Positions 8,963 to 18,068 of a DNA stretch of 64,000 bases are shown piece after piece (the first letter of the stretch is position 1; each line of letters begins with the position of its first letter). Made by a program: the position numbers and the translations under genes. The stretch lies in assembly GCA_035353815.1 (NCBI GenBank), contig DAOQAG010000012.1, forward strand, positions 39,968-103,967, read 5' to 3'. Under the pieces are notes generated by a model, which did no database searches, was not told where the DNA came from, and saw nothing but the letters and a program-made list of their open reading frames with translations. This stretch comes from JAKPUX01 sp035353815 (GTDB taxonomy: Bacteria > Zhuqueibacterota > Zhuqueibacteria > Residuimicrobiales > Residuimicrobiaceae).

Positions 8963-10879
8963 ATGAAAAGATGGACACTCCTGCTCTGTCTCATTCTCGT
9001 TCCGGGATTTGCTATTGTTCATGCGCAAGCCCCGTACGGGGTGGGGGACAACATCAATGTCCCCTACGTCGCTCCCGGGACTTTGACCCTCGATGGCAAG
9101 GCCGATGAGGCTGCATGGAACAATGCGGTCGAGATCAACATGATCGGCTTCTGGGACGGCGCCTGGGGCGGCGTTCCCTACCCCGACATCGAAGCCAAAG
9201 CGAAGCTGCTCTGGACCGAGGACTGGCTCTATGTTTTCGCCAAGGTCGATGATTACTCTTTCTATTTCGGCAGCGATTCGACCGCCTGGACCGGCGAGCA
9301 GATCATGATCGGTGTCGACCGCATTCTCGCCGGCGATCCGGCCGGCGGCCAGTATGCTCCGGATTGGAGCGGTGCGCCCTACAATGCCCCCGACAAGGGG
9401 CCGGTGGTCTACAAGATCTACGACAAGGGCATAACCCTCAACTGGGGCGGCTGGTGGGATGACGCCAACCAAACCTACTGGCAGTATTCACCCGTCGATT
9501 CGGGATGGGTGGACGGCGAGGTCTTCGTCGACAATGACAATTTCGTCTGGGGCGTTGAGATGAAAATCTGGCTGCCGCAGATCCGCACCAACTCCATGGT
9601 CGGCTTCAACATCGGCGGTGCGGCGGCTACGCCCGACACTACCGCGGTGCCGTGGAGCTGGGGTGAAGGGACCTATGCCTATTATGCCTGGCATCCGCAG
9701 CCGGCGGATACCGCGGTCGGCTATCCCAGTGATTACATCGCCGGCGACATCCAGCGCCGCGCCCAGAGCTTCGGCACCCTGACCTTTGTCGGCGGCCCGG
9801 AGCCTTACGGAATTGCGGCCAACATCGATGTCCCCTATGTGGCTCCGGATGCGCTCGTCCTGGATGGCAAGGCCGATGAACCCGCCTGGGCCAACGCCGC
9901 CGCGGTCAACATGATCGGCTTCTGGGACGGCGCCTGGGGCGGCGTTCCCTACCCCGACATCGAAGCCAAAGCGAAGCTGCTCTGGACCGAGGACTGGCTC
10001 TATGTTTTCGCCAAGGTCGATGATTACTCTTTCTATTTCGGCAGCGATTCGACCGCCTGGACCGGCGAGCAGATCATGATCGGTGTCGACCGCATTCTCG
10101 CCGGCGATCCGGCCGGCGGCCAGTATGCTCCGGATTGGAGCGGTGCGCCCTACAATGCCCCCGACAAGGGGCCGGTGGTCTACAAGATCTACGACAAGGG
10201 CATCACCCTCAACTGGGGCGGCTGGTGGGATGACCCCAACCAGATCTACTGGCAGTATTCGCCGGTCGATTCGGGCTGGGTGGCTGGCCAGGTCTTTGTC
10301 GACAACGACAATTTCGTCTGGGGCGTCGAGATGAAGATCAAGGTGCCGCAGATCGCCCTGGGAACCCGCATCGGCTTCAACATCGGCGGTGCGGCCGCCA
10401 CGCCCGACACCACCGCGGTGCCGTGGAGCTGGGGTGAAGGGACCTATGCCTATTATACCTGGCATCCGCAGCCGGCGGATACCGCGGTCGGCTATCCCAG
10501 CGACTATATCGCCGGCGATATCCAGCGCCGTGCCAAATCCTTCGGCATGCTGACCTTCAAGCAGAGCATCACGGGCGTAGAAGAAGCGGACCGGACGCCG
10601 CAGACCATCCCGTCGGAGTTCAGCCTCGCCCAGAACTATCCGAACCCCTTCAATCCGGCCACGACGGTAAGCTATCAGTTAAAGAAGGATGCCAGAGTCC
10701 GGATCGAGGTCTACAATGTGCTCGGCAAGCAGGTCGCTGCGCTGGTGGACCGCAAGGAAAACGCCGGCGTTCACGCGGTAAAGTGGAACGGTGCGGAACT
10801 CGCCAGCGGTCTCTATTTCATTCAGCTGCGCGTCAATGACCAGTTGATCGCCAGTCGCAAGGCGATGTTGCTCAAATAA
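8963..10879 (+). CDS. Secreted protein with two CBM9-like domains and a type IX sorting domain
   Basis: This is a 638-residue exported protein starting at ATG 8963 after GGAGG. After a signal peptide (about residues 1-21) come two near-identical domains, about 24-275 and 281-535, offset by 257 residues. Each begins with 'LDGKADE.AW', the hallmark of CBM9/DOMON-like carbohydrate-binding modules first seen on xylanases. The last 90 residues (from 'FSLAQNYPNPFNPATT') are a type IX secretion C-terminal domain, predicting export across the outer membrane and surface attachment or release. No catalytic domain is visible, so it probably binds glycan at the surface, perhaps xylan given the GH10 enzymes downstream. 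The two domains share a perfectly identical DNA block. Confidence 0.88.
   Translation: MKRWTLLLCLILVPGFAIVHAQAPYGVGDNINVPYVAPGTLTLDGKADEAAWNNAVEINMIGFWDGAWGGVPYPDIEAKAKLLWTEDWLYVFAKVDDYSFYFGSDSTAWTGEQIMIGVDRILAGDPAGGQYAPDWSGAPYNAPDKGPVVYKIYDKGITLNWGGWWDDANQTYWQYSPVDSGWVDGEVFVDNDNFVWGVEMKIWLPQIRTNSMVGFNIGGAAATPDTTAVPWSWGEGTYAYYAWHPQPADTAVGYPSDYIAGDIQRRAQSFGTLTFVGGPEPYGIAANIDVPYVAPDALVLDGKADEPAWANAAAVNMIGFWDGAWGGVPYPDIEAKAKLLWTEDWLYVFAKVDDYSFYFGSDSTAWTGEQIMIGVDRILAGDPAGGQYAPDWSGAPYNAPDKGPVVYKIYDKGITLNWGGWWDDPNQIYWQYSPVDSGWVAGQVFVDNDNFVWGVEMKIKVPQIALGTRIGFNIGGAAATPDTTAVPWSWGEGTYAYYTWHPQPADTAVGYPSDYIAGDIQRRAKSFGMLTFKQSITGVEEADRTPQTIPSEFSLAQNYPNPFNPATTVSYQLKKDARVRIEVYNVLGKQVAALVDRKENAGVHAVKWNGAELASGLYFIQLRVNDQLIASRKAMLLK
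9135..9432 (+). repeat. Identical internal duplication, copy 1
   Basis: These 298 bp are identical base for base to 9906-10203 (offset 771 bp, in frame). They lie inside the first CBM9-like domain. Flanking parts of the domains differ at many silent and replacement sites, so the identity is local. Confidence 0.9.
9906..10203 (+). repeat. Identical internal duplication, copy 2
   Basis: This is the second copy of the 298-bp identical block, inside the second CBM9-like domain of the same gene. Recent gene conversion, recent duplication or a collapse/expansion in assembly could all give this pattern. Confidence 0.9.
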
Positions 10880-10907
10880 ACGGGAACCTCGATTCCCCTC
10901 GGGAACC

Positions 10908-10942
10908 GATCCGGCCGCTGCACGGCACGCGGCGGCCGGATC
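10908..10942. terminator. GC-rich inverted repeat, possible terminator or processing hairpin
   Basis: GATCCGGCCGC (10908-10918) and its exact complement GCGGCCGGATC (10932-10942) can form an 11-bp stem with a 13-base loop, 29 bp after the CBM9-like gene. Only TCTTT follows, so a classical U-tract is weak. It could attenuate transcription or protect the upstream mRNA. Confidence 0.5.
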
Positions 10943-10990
10943 TCTTTCCCGGCTGAAGACGGTACGCACGGTTATGTACAGGTGATCTCC

Positions 10991-11941
10991 ATGAAAGCTG
11001 CCATACTCTACGGTCCGCAACAGTTTGTCATCGAAGAACGCGAGATGCCGGTCATCGGCCCGGAGGATGTCCTGGTCCGGACGACTGCCTGCGGCGTTTG
11101 CACCGGAGAGGTCGAAATGTGGGAGGGACGGAATCCCAATCTCCGGTTTCCGATCTTCATCGGGCACGAGGCCTCGGGAGTCGTCGTAGCGGCAGGCGAA
11201 CATGTGCAGGGATTCGTACCCGGCGATCATGTGGCCGCCTGGATCGAGGGCAAGGGCTATGCGGAGTATTTTGCCACGCCCGCCGGCTCGCTCTTCCGGT
11301 TGCAGCCGCAAACGCCCATGGAACTGGCCCTGGGCGAACCGATCGCCTGCGCCGTCAACGGCGTTCGCAAGGCCGATATCCAGTTCAATGAAAGCGTGGG
11401 TCTGGTCGGCTGCGGCTTCATGGGACTGATCATGCTCCAGGTTCTGCGGGTGCGCGGTGCAGGGATGCTCATCGCGATCGATACGCGCGAGGATATCCTG
11501 CAGCTGGCGCGCAACCTGGGTGCTGATCATACCTTTAACCCCCGGACCGTCGATGCTGTGACGGCGGTGCGGGAACTGACGCATGGTCAGGGGGTGGACG
11601 TTGGCATCGAGGCGGCCGGACGACAGGAGACCCTGGACATGACCGCGGCGCTGGTGCGTATGGAGGGCAAACTCGAAGTCTTTGGATTCCATCAGGGCGG
11701 CGCCCGCACTGTGGACTGGGGCTACTGGAACTGGATGGCCTTTCGGATCATCAACGGCCATTCCCGCAGTGCCCATCTCTACATCGAGGGGATGCATATT
11801 GGTCTGGAGCTGCTGGAAGCAGGAAAATTGAATATGGGTCCTCTGGTGACTCACCGCTTCCCGCTGCTCGAGATCAATACGGCCTTCAAGACAGCGTCGG
11901 CAAAGGCTGCGGGATTTGTCAAAGGGGCGATCGTTTTTTGA
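10991..11941 (+). CDS. MDR-superfamily (alcohol/polyol) dehydrogenase without structural-zinc lobe
   Basis: This is a 316-residue medium-chain dehydrogenase. The catalytic domain has 'TTACGVCTGE' (Cys34, Cys37) and 'IGHEASG' (His59, Glu60), the usual catalytic zinc region. After 'PGDHVAAW' the four-cysteine structural zinc loop of classical alcohol and sorbitol dehydrogenases is missing, which explains the short length. The Rossmann motif is GCGFMG in 'VGLVGCGFMGL', followed by 'LIAIDTRED' at the end of beta-2, whose aspartate suggests NAD preference. It sits between the surface binding protein and the TonB receptor, so a sugar or polyol substrate is likely. The ATG at 10991 has AGGTGAT just upstream. 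Confidence 0.85.
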   Translation: MKAAILYGPQQFVIEEREMPVIGPEDVLVRTTACGVCTGEVEMWEGRNPNLRFPIFIGHEASGVVVAAGEHVQGFVPGDHVAAWIEGKGYAEYFATPAGSLFRLQPQTPMELALGEPIACAVNGVRKADIQFNESVGLVGCGFMGLIMLQVLRVRGAGMLIAIDTREDILQLARNLGADHTFNPRTVDAVTAVRELTHGQGVDVGIEAAGRQETLDMTAALVRMEGKLEVFGFHQGGARTVDWGYWNWMAFRIINGHSRSAHLYIEGMHIGLELLEAGKLNMGPLVTHRFPLLEINTAFKTASAKAAGFVKGAIVF

Positions 11942-11968
11942 GTTCTCTTTTCGCGCGGAGGTTTGGTT

Positions 11969-14821
11969 ATGATCACTGGATCCCATACTTGCATGCGGTC
12001 TGCATGGACCAGGGCCCTGCTGCTGTTGACCCTTCTCGGGGTGCCCTTTGCCTCCGGAGTGCTGGAGGCGGCCACCACCGGTAAAATCGCCGGAAAAATT
12101 ACCGATGCGAAGACCAGGGAACCGCTGCTCGGCGCCAACGTCATCGTCGTCGGTACCACGCTCGGCGCAGTCTCGGACCTCTCGGGCGATTATTATATCG
12201 CCAACGTCCCGACCGGCAGCTATACCCTGAAAGCGACCATGGTGGGATACAAGGGCATGACTGTCAAGGAGGTGGTGGTCCGGATCGACCGCACCACCGA
12301 GATCGCGCTTGCTCTGGAACAATCGGTGATCGCGGGGGAGGATATCGTCATCACCGCGGAACGGCCCCTGGTGGAGAAGGACAACACCTCCTCCAACATG
12401 ATCCTCGCCAGCCAGGAGATCATCAGCCGGCCTACCACCGATTTCATGCAGGTGCTGACCACGCTGCCGAGCATCAACGTAGAGGATGGAGTGATGAAGT
12501 TCCGCGGCGGCACCCTCGATCAGGTCGCCTTTATGATCGACGGCACGCGGGCGCAAAACCCGATGGACCACTCCCCCTATACCAACATCAATCTCAGCTC
12601 CATCGCCGAGGTCGAGGTGATCACCGGATCGTTCAACGCCGAATACGGGGAGGCCATGTCGGGCGTGGTCAACGTGGTCACCAAGGAGGGCAAGGACCGC
12701 TACAACCTCTTTGTCGATACCCGTTATACCCCGCCGGGCAAGAAGCATTGGGGGGATGCCCTCTACGACCTGAACTCCAACCTCTATTGGGAGAACAGCC
12801 ATGCCCGGCATCTCGAGTGGTGGATCGAGAATACCGATCAATGGGTCGATCTCAACGGCGCTTACGGCTACGACCCCAAGTGTGTCTGGACCCCGGAACA
12901 GGCCTTCAAGAATTACCTGTCGACCCACCAGCCGCTGAACGATTATACCAAACGGCCCAGTTACCAGACCGAGATCAGCCTTGGCGGCCCCGTTCCCCTG
13001 ATCCATAACATGAGCTTCTTTGCCACCGGCAAATACCGCTCCCAGCCCCCGGTCATGGGCAATGCCTATCGCAATGTCGGCAAATTCTTCGATGGCACCC
13101 TCAAACTGAGCTACCAGATGGCCCCCACGATGAAGCTGACTTTCTCCGCTTTTGGCGGTTCGGAGGAGAGCTGCTGGGGAATGGAAGGGGTGGATTCCTG
13201 GTATTCGCAACGCTACGGGCTCAATTCCCGCTATGCCTATTACGATTTTGCGGGGTTGCCGACCAACCGGACCGATGGGCAGACCCTCACCTTCAACCAT
13301 GTGCTCAGTCCGAAAACGATGTACGAGGTGAAACTCAACCGTGTCCACGCCAAACGCAAGACCTGGACCTTCCCGGACGATCCTGTGGGCTGGTCAGCTA
13401 CCGAAGCCATTTACGACTATTTGCGTGCAACCGACGCGAACGGCTACGCGATTCAGGGTGGATACATGAATGCCATTGGCTATCATACCCTGGGCTATTA
13501 TTACCGCTATGACGATGACAATACCGAGTACAATCTCACCGGCTTTCTCGGCAGTACCATTAACAAATATTGGTATCTGAAAAGCGGCGTCGACCTCTCC
13601 TATTATAACCTCGACCATTTCAACCAGGCCAAGGCCCCGGACCGCCGCGATGACCGCACCTACAATCCTTACCAGGGCGCCCTGTACTTCCAGAACAAGC
13701 TCGAATTCGGCGGCCTGATCATGAATGCAGGATTGCGCTTCGATTTCTACAATCCCAATGATTTTGTCTACACCAATCTCTTCGATCCCCTCAATTCGGG
13801 CAAGAAAAAGACCAGGGTCTTCACCCAGCTCAGTCCCCGTCTCGGCATCTCTCATCCCATCGATGAGCGCACCGTGCTCCATTTCTCCTACGGCCACTTT
13901 TTCCAGCGCAGCTCGTTTGGTGATTATGGCGAGGGCAACGATTCCGGCGGGCAACAGGGAAGCCTGACCACCTTTATTATCGACGGCTCCAATTTTCCCT
14001 GGGTGCTCGGGAATCGTCAAGTGCGGCCGCTCAAGACCATCGCCTATGAGGTTGGCCTCGAGCGCAACTTTGCTGACCAGTTCGTCATCGATGTGACCGG
14101 CTATTACAAGGATATCCGCAATACGATCAGGACCACCACCATCGAATCGCCGAATGGCATCTACACCACCAATGGCAACGGCAATTATGCCGATGTTCGC
14201 GGTGCAGAGATCTCGCTGCGCAAGCTGCCCTCGGTGGGCAAGCTGGGCGCCCTCTGGGGCTATGTGAACTTTGCCACCCAGATCGGCATCTACGGCAGCA
14301 GCGGCGATCCGGATGTCATCCGCGGCGACGGCACCGTGCGCTATCCCTCAAGCGGGGATGTCATCGCCCATAACAATCCGCGCCTGAAAGCCGGGATCTC
14401 GTATCAGACCCCGGGCGGAAATTCGCTGGTGGCGGCGATCCTCAAGGACATCACCATGTCGATCAATTACGAAGCTGTCTTTCCCAATGACAAGATCCGA
14501 TCGGATTATTTCCTCTATGATGGCAAGCGCTACCTGCGCCCAGCCGACAAGAATGCCGCTTTCCGGCTCAAGAAGGAGATTAATCTGCCCGCTGTCGGCC
14601 TGCGTATCAACCCCTACATCGAGGTACAGAATCTTTTCAATGATCCGTGGCTGAATCTGCAGACCTTTGAAAATGCCTCATACGACGACCAGGCGAAATT
14701 CGCGAAATCGGGATTTGATGACGTGCCGAACTATGACATGACGGGAGCGCCCATTCTCGCGGCGGCCAAATACCGCAATCTGCCGCGCTCGGTCATGTTC
14801 GGCGCCACCTTTGCATTCTAG
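11969..14821 (+). CDS. TonB-dependent outer-membrane receptor with carboxypeptidase-regulatory-like domain
   Basis: This 950-residue outer-membrane receptor starts at ATG 11969 behind GCGGAGG. A signal peptide is followed by a carboxypeptidase-regulatory-like domain ('GKIAGKITDAKTREPLLGAN', about residues 38-115), then the plug ('VMKFRGGTLDQVAFMIDG', 'VEVITGSFNAEYGEAMSGVV') and a beta-barrel ending in phenylalanine ('MFGATFAF'). This is the SusC-like arrangement, but no SusD partner follows. It would import oligosaccharides using TonB energy; the ABC permeases at 7018-8762 could take over at the inner membrane. Its neighbours 14842 and 17061 are also secreted or outer-membrane proteins, suggesting one complex. 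Confidence 0.93.
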   Translation: MITGSHTCMRSAWTRALLLLTLLGVPFASGVLEAATTGKIAGKITDAKTREPLLGANVIVVGTTLGAVSDLSGDYYIANVPTGSYTLKATMVGYKGMTVKEVVVRIDRTTEIALALEQSVIAGEDIVITAERPLVEKDNTSSNMILASQEIISRPTTDFMQVLTTLPSINVEDGVMKFRGGTLDQVAFMIDGTRAQNPMDHSPYTNINLSSIAEVEVITGSFNAEYGEAMSGVVNVVTKEGKDRYNLFVDTRYTPPGKKHWGDALYDLNSNLYWENSHARHLEWWIENTDQWVDLNGAYGYDPKCVWTPEQAFKNYLSTHQPLNDYTKRPSYQTEISLGGPVPLIHNMSFFATGKYRSQPPVMGNAYRNVGKFFDGTLKLSYQMAPTMKLTFSAFGGSEESCWGMEGVDSWYSQRYGLNSRYAYYDFAGLPTNRTDGQTLTFNHVLSPKTMYEVKLNRVHAKRKTWTFPDDPVGWSATEAIYDYLRATDANGYAIQGGYMNAIGYHTLGYYYRYDDDNTEYNLTGFLGSTINKYWYLKSGVDLSYYNLDHFNQAKAPDRRDDRTYNPYQGALYFQNKLEFGGLIMNAGLRFDFYNPNDFVYTNLFDPLNSGKKKTRVFTQLSPRLGISHPIDERTVLHFSYGHFFQRSSFGDYGEGNDSGGQQGSLTTFIIDGSNFPWVLGNRQVRPLKTIAYEVGLERNFADQFVIDVTGYYKDIRNTIRTTTIESPNGIYTTNGNGNYADVRGAEISLRKLPSVGKLGALWGYVNFATQIGIYGSSGDPDVIRGDGTVRYPSSGDVIAHNNPRLKAGISYQTPGGNSLVAAILKDITMSINYEAVFPNDKIRSDYFLYDGKRYLRPADKNAAFRLKKEINLPAVGLRINPYIEVQNLFNDPWLNLQTFENASYDDQAKFAKSGFDDVPNYDMTGAPILAAAKYRNLPRSVMFGATFAF

Positions 14822-14841
14822 CAGGCTAGGGAGAGCGTAAG

Positions 14842-17037
14842 ATGAGAATACACTGCAAACATCTCTTGTCCGGTTGCCTGATTCTGCTGCTGACGGCTGC
14901 CAGGAGCGGAGTAGCCCAAACCATGACAGAGCAGATCCACAAACGTGGCAAGCTCTGGGATACGATCAGCTCGGATGGCTGGATCGGCAGCCTCGGCGCC
15001 TGGGATTTCCTCGTTTCGGTGCCGCTGGGGCTCTATCCCGGCTTCAAGGACTATTACCACCCCGTCGGTAACGAAAACAAGGCCGTCAATACCTACGCCA
15101 ATGCCAATTTTCACAACTTCCGCAGCGGCTGCTGGATTGTCACCAAGGATCTGATGACGCCGGGACCGCCGCCTAAAAACGCGCCGACGCCAACCGATTA
15201 CGAGGTCTTTCTCTCGGGCATGCAGGAAGACAGCTACGGCATTGAGCAGCCCTACCGCGACCTGGGCATGGTCAAAAATTACAGCGAGGAGCCCGGCTTC
15301 AATCCCCTGCTGCCGGAGGAGATGACCGATGGCACCTTCAACACCAATACCGGCGTCTCGGTGACCCGGCGTAGCTACGTCTGGAGCTATCCCGGTTACA
15401 ACGATTTCATAATCTATGACTATATCTTTGAAAATACCGGGACCATCGTCTCGGATTTCACCAATACGGTCGTTCCCGATTTCCCGCCCCAAACCCTGAA
15501 GGATGTCTACTTTGTCTTTCATTCCGGCATTTCGGTCTCGACCAAAAGCAATATCAACTTCGGGGCCGAGCTTTCCCCGATCAGCGCCGGGGGCTTCGGC
15601 TGGGAAAAGAAATGGTATCACGATTACTATCATGTCTATGATGACGGGCAGCTGGTCTTCTCGACCAACTATAACGGCGGCAAGGAGCCGCCTACCTGGT
15701 GGGATGCCAGCGCCCTCAAAGAGAACGAGATCTGGAAAAAGTATTTCGGGGATGAGCTGATGAGTCCTTCTGCCTTTGGCTGGCTCGCCCTCTATGCCAG
15801 TCCGGCCGGCGCGATCGAACGCGCCACCCCCAAGCCGGATATCCTGCGCATCGATTCGCACAAGGGCGGCCGCTTCCAGGGCATGGATCTCGATCTGGAA
15901 AAGTTCAGCATGGCCAACTTCCGGCCGAAAAAATCTTTTTATGATTTCGCCACGCTGCCGGATCTTCAGGCCGCGCTCGGCAACAACGGCAACCGCTTCA
16001 ATTTCTTCACCTTTTCCTACGGCCCCTATACCCTTGAGCCGGGGCAAAAGGTGCGTTTTGTGCTGGCCGAAATCGCCGGCTGCATGGATTATCATGATGT
16101 CGTCAAGGGCGATCCCCAGGGGCACTTCCCCGACAGCACCATCGCCGCCATCCGCCGCAATGCGAACCATGCCCGGGAAGCCGTACAGTGGGGCTTGGGC
16201 GCCACCGTCAACGGGATGCCGCTGGCTGCCGACGCCCCCGAGCCGCCGCCGGGTCCCGCCTGCATCGCCGCCAACGTCTCCTACAGCACCGAGGTGCCGC
16301 TGATCCGGGTGGCCTGGGACAAAAGGGCGGAGACCGCGGTGATCAAGGATGGTTCCGGTGCTACCTTTTATGACGGCGCTGTCGATCTGGGTAGCTACCG
16401 GATCTACCGCTCCACCGATTTCCAGTTCGTCAATGAGACCGAATCGCCCGTCTTCCGCGGCGCCTATTGGGACCTCATTCTCGAAATCCCGCGTTCGGAA
16501 TTCGCCAAATACTGGAAAGAGGACGAGCAGGAGTATGTGTTTATGGACTCCACGGTCGTCTTCGGCTTCCGCTGCGGCTATTATGTGGCCGCTTGCAATA
16601 AAACGCCGGGAAGCTGGACCTCCGCCAACGGCACGGTGGTGACCGGACTGTCCCCTCTTGAAAGCGGCGATTACAACCGCACCAATCCGGTCGCCGCCTC
16701 CTCGGGCCCGGTCAACACCTTCGACATCTATGTGGTTCCCAATCCCTTTATCTTTAACGATCCGGAGCGCAGCTTCGGCATCAACGATCCGTACCGCATC
16801 GAATTTCGCAATCTGCCACAGAGCTGCACCATCCGTATCTATACCCTCTCGGGAGACCTGATCACCTTGATCGATCATCAGCCGGATCGGTATGGCAATC
16901 TCTCCGGCAGCGAGGTCTGGAACCAGAAAAGCGATTCGGGATTGCTGGTGGCGCCCGGGCTCTACATCTACCACATCCAGTCCAGGGTGCCCGGTCTCGA
17001 CAGCAAGCTGACGGGCAAGTTGATGATCATTCGCTAA
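14842..17037 (+). CDS. Large secreted protein in SusD position, unknown family
   Basis: This 731-residue protein has a signal peptide (about 1-25, 'LILLLTAARSGVAQ') and lies 20 bp behind the TonB receptor. It does not show SusD TPR-like features. The middle is rich in aromatic residues and has a fibronectin-like stretch around 'SYRIYRSTDF'. The C-terminal about 90 residues, from 'DIYVVPNPF', form a FlgD/type-IX-like Ig domain ('TIRIYTLSGDLITLI'). Similar large proteins accompany TonB receptors in non-Bacteroidota members of this superphylum. A glycan-capturing lid or secreted partner of the receptor is inference. No catalytic motif is recognised. Confidence 0.82.
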   Translation: MRIHCKHLLSGCLILLLTAARSGVAQTMTEQIHKRGKLWDTISSDGWIGSLGAWDFLVSVPLGLYPGFKDYYHPVGNENKAVNTYANANFHNFRSGCWIVTKDLMTPGPPPKNAPTPTDYEVFLSGMQEDSYGIEQPYRDLGMVKNYSEEPGFNPLLPEEMTDGTFNTNTGVSVTRRSYVWSYPGYNDFIIYDYIFENTGTIVSDFTNTVVPDFPPQTLKDVYFVFHSGISVSTKSNINFGAELSPISAGGFGWEKKWYHDYYHVYDDGQLVFSTNYNGGKEPPTWWDASALKENEIWKKYFGDELMSPSAFGWLALYASPAGAIERATPKPDILRIDSHKGGRFQGMDLDLEKFSMANFRPKKSFYDFATLPDLQAALGNNGNRFNFFTFSYGPYTLEPGQKVRFVLAEIAGCMDYHDVVKGDPQGHFPDSTIAAIRRNANHAREAVQWGLGATVNGMPLAADAPEPPPGPACIAANVSYSTEVPLIRVAWDKRAETAVIKDGSGATFYDGAVDLGSYRIYRSTDFQFVNETESPVFRGAYWDLILEIPRSEFAKYWKEDEQEYVFMDSTVVFGFRCGYYVAACNKTPGSWTSANGTVVTGLSPLESGDYNRTNPVAASSGPVNTFDIYVVPNPFIFNDPERSFGINDPYRIEFRNLPQSCTIRIYTLSGDLITLIDHQPDRYGNLSGSEVWNQKSDSGLLVAPGLYIYHIQSRVPGLDSKLTGKLMIIR

Positions 17038-17060
17038 GCCATTGAAGGATGGGATGAATT

Positions 17061-18047
17061 ATGAAAAAGAGCCTTGTACTTACACTCCTGCTTTCGCTGG
17101 CGGCGGCCACCGCGCTCCTGGCTTTTAACAAGGGCGGGAGGACCTCCTTCCAGTTCGCCAAGATCGGCGTCGGCGCCCGCCAGGCCGGGATGGGAGAGGC
17201 CTGCATTGCGGTAGTGCGCGATGTGAATGCGGTCTACTGGAATCCGGCCAATATCGGCGGCCTCAAGAGCGGCGAAGCCGCCTTCAGCTATGCCCGCTGG
17301 TTCGCCGATCTCAATTACCTCTCCGCGGCTGCCGGCTGGCGCTGGAACCGGGTGGGTATCTTTGCCCTCTCCTTCGCCGGTCTCGATTACCAGGACCTCG
17401 AGGAGGCGCTGGTGACCAGCCCTACCGGTGCAGCCGATACCCGCACTGGCTCAACCTTCACCGGCGGCGACCTGCAATTCGGCCTGACCTTCGCCCGTGA
17501 GTTCACCGACAAACTCACCATCGGCCTCTCCGCCAAGTATTTCCGCGAGGAGCTCTTCACCTACGGCGCCGGATTGCTCGCCTTCGATGTCGGCACCTAT
17601 TACCAGACCGGATTCAAGGGATTCCGTATCGCCATGAGCGCCCAGAATTTTTCTACCGGGTCGGTCAGCTGGCTGGGCAAGGACAAGAGCGATCGCATCG
17701 AGGGCTACGAGATGCCGCTGATCTATCGCATCGGCACGGCCTTCGATCTCGTCAGCGGCGACAACGGCTTTATCAATCTCGGACCGGCCCATTATCTCCA
17801 GCTCAGCCTCGATGCCATCAACACCAATGACTATGGCGAACGCTATCACCTCGGCGGCGAATACTGGTACAACCATCTCTTCGCCTTCCGCTGCGGTTAT
17901 CGCTTTAATTACGAAGAGGGCAACCTCGGCTTGGGCGTCGGATTGCGGCAGCAGATCTCGGGCATGAACTTGCAGCTCGATTATGCCTTCGTCAACTACC
18001 AGTATCTCGACTCACCGCACCGCTTTTCACTCTTGATCTCTTTCTGA
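17061..18047 (+). CDS. PorV/PorQ-family outer-membrane beta-barrel protein
   Basis: This 328-residue protein has a signal peptide ending near 'LLAFNKGG' and the family-typical opening 'KIGVGARQAGMGEA' followed by 'DVNAVYWNPANIGGL'. These belong to the PorV/UPF0164 group of FadL-like barrels. PorV is the outer-membrane shuttle that hands type IX cargo to its attachment machinery. Its presence next to a protein with a sorting domain fits that role, although superphylum members have many paralogues and this one may be specific to the cluster. It is 23 bp behind the preceding gene and 21 bp before the next. Confidence 0.88.
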   Translation: MKKSLVLTLLLSLAAATALLAFNKGGRTSFQFAKIGVGARQAGMGEACIAVVRDVNAVYWNPANIGGLKSGEAAFSYARWFADLNYLSAAAGWRWNRVGIFALSFAGLDYQDLEEALVTSPTGAADTRTGSTFTGGDLQFGLTFAREFTDKLTIGLSAKYFREELFTYGAGLLAFDVGTYYQTGFKGFRIAMSAQNFSTGSVSWLGKDKSDRIEGYEMPLIYRIGTAFDLVSGDNGFINLGPAHYLQLSLDAINTNDYGERYHLGGEYWYNHLFAFRCGYRFNYEEGNLGLGVGLRQQISGMNLQLDYAFVNYQYLDSPHRFSLLISF

Positions 18048-18068
18048 ACGGTATTGGAGTAACCACAG

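Noticed and set aside
10679..13348. An 889-codon frame on the minus strand
   Set aside because: It is antisense to three plus-strand genes with clear families (CBM9-like, MDR dehydrogenase, TonB receptor) and has no motif of its own.
14842..17037. SusD homologue
   Set aside because: It occupies the SusD position, but the sequence lacks SusD helical repeats and lipobox, and instead has beta-rich and FlgD-like features.
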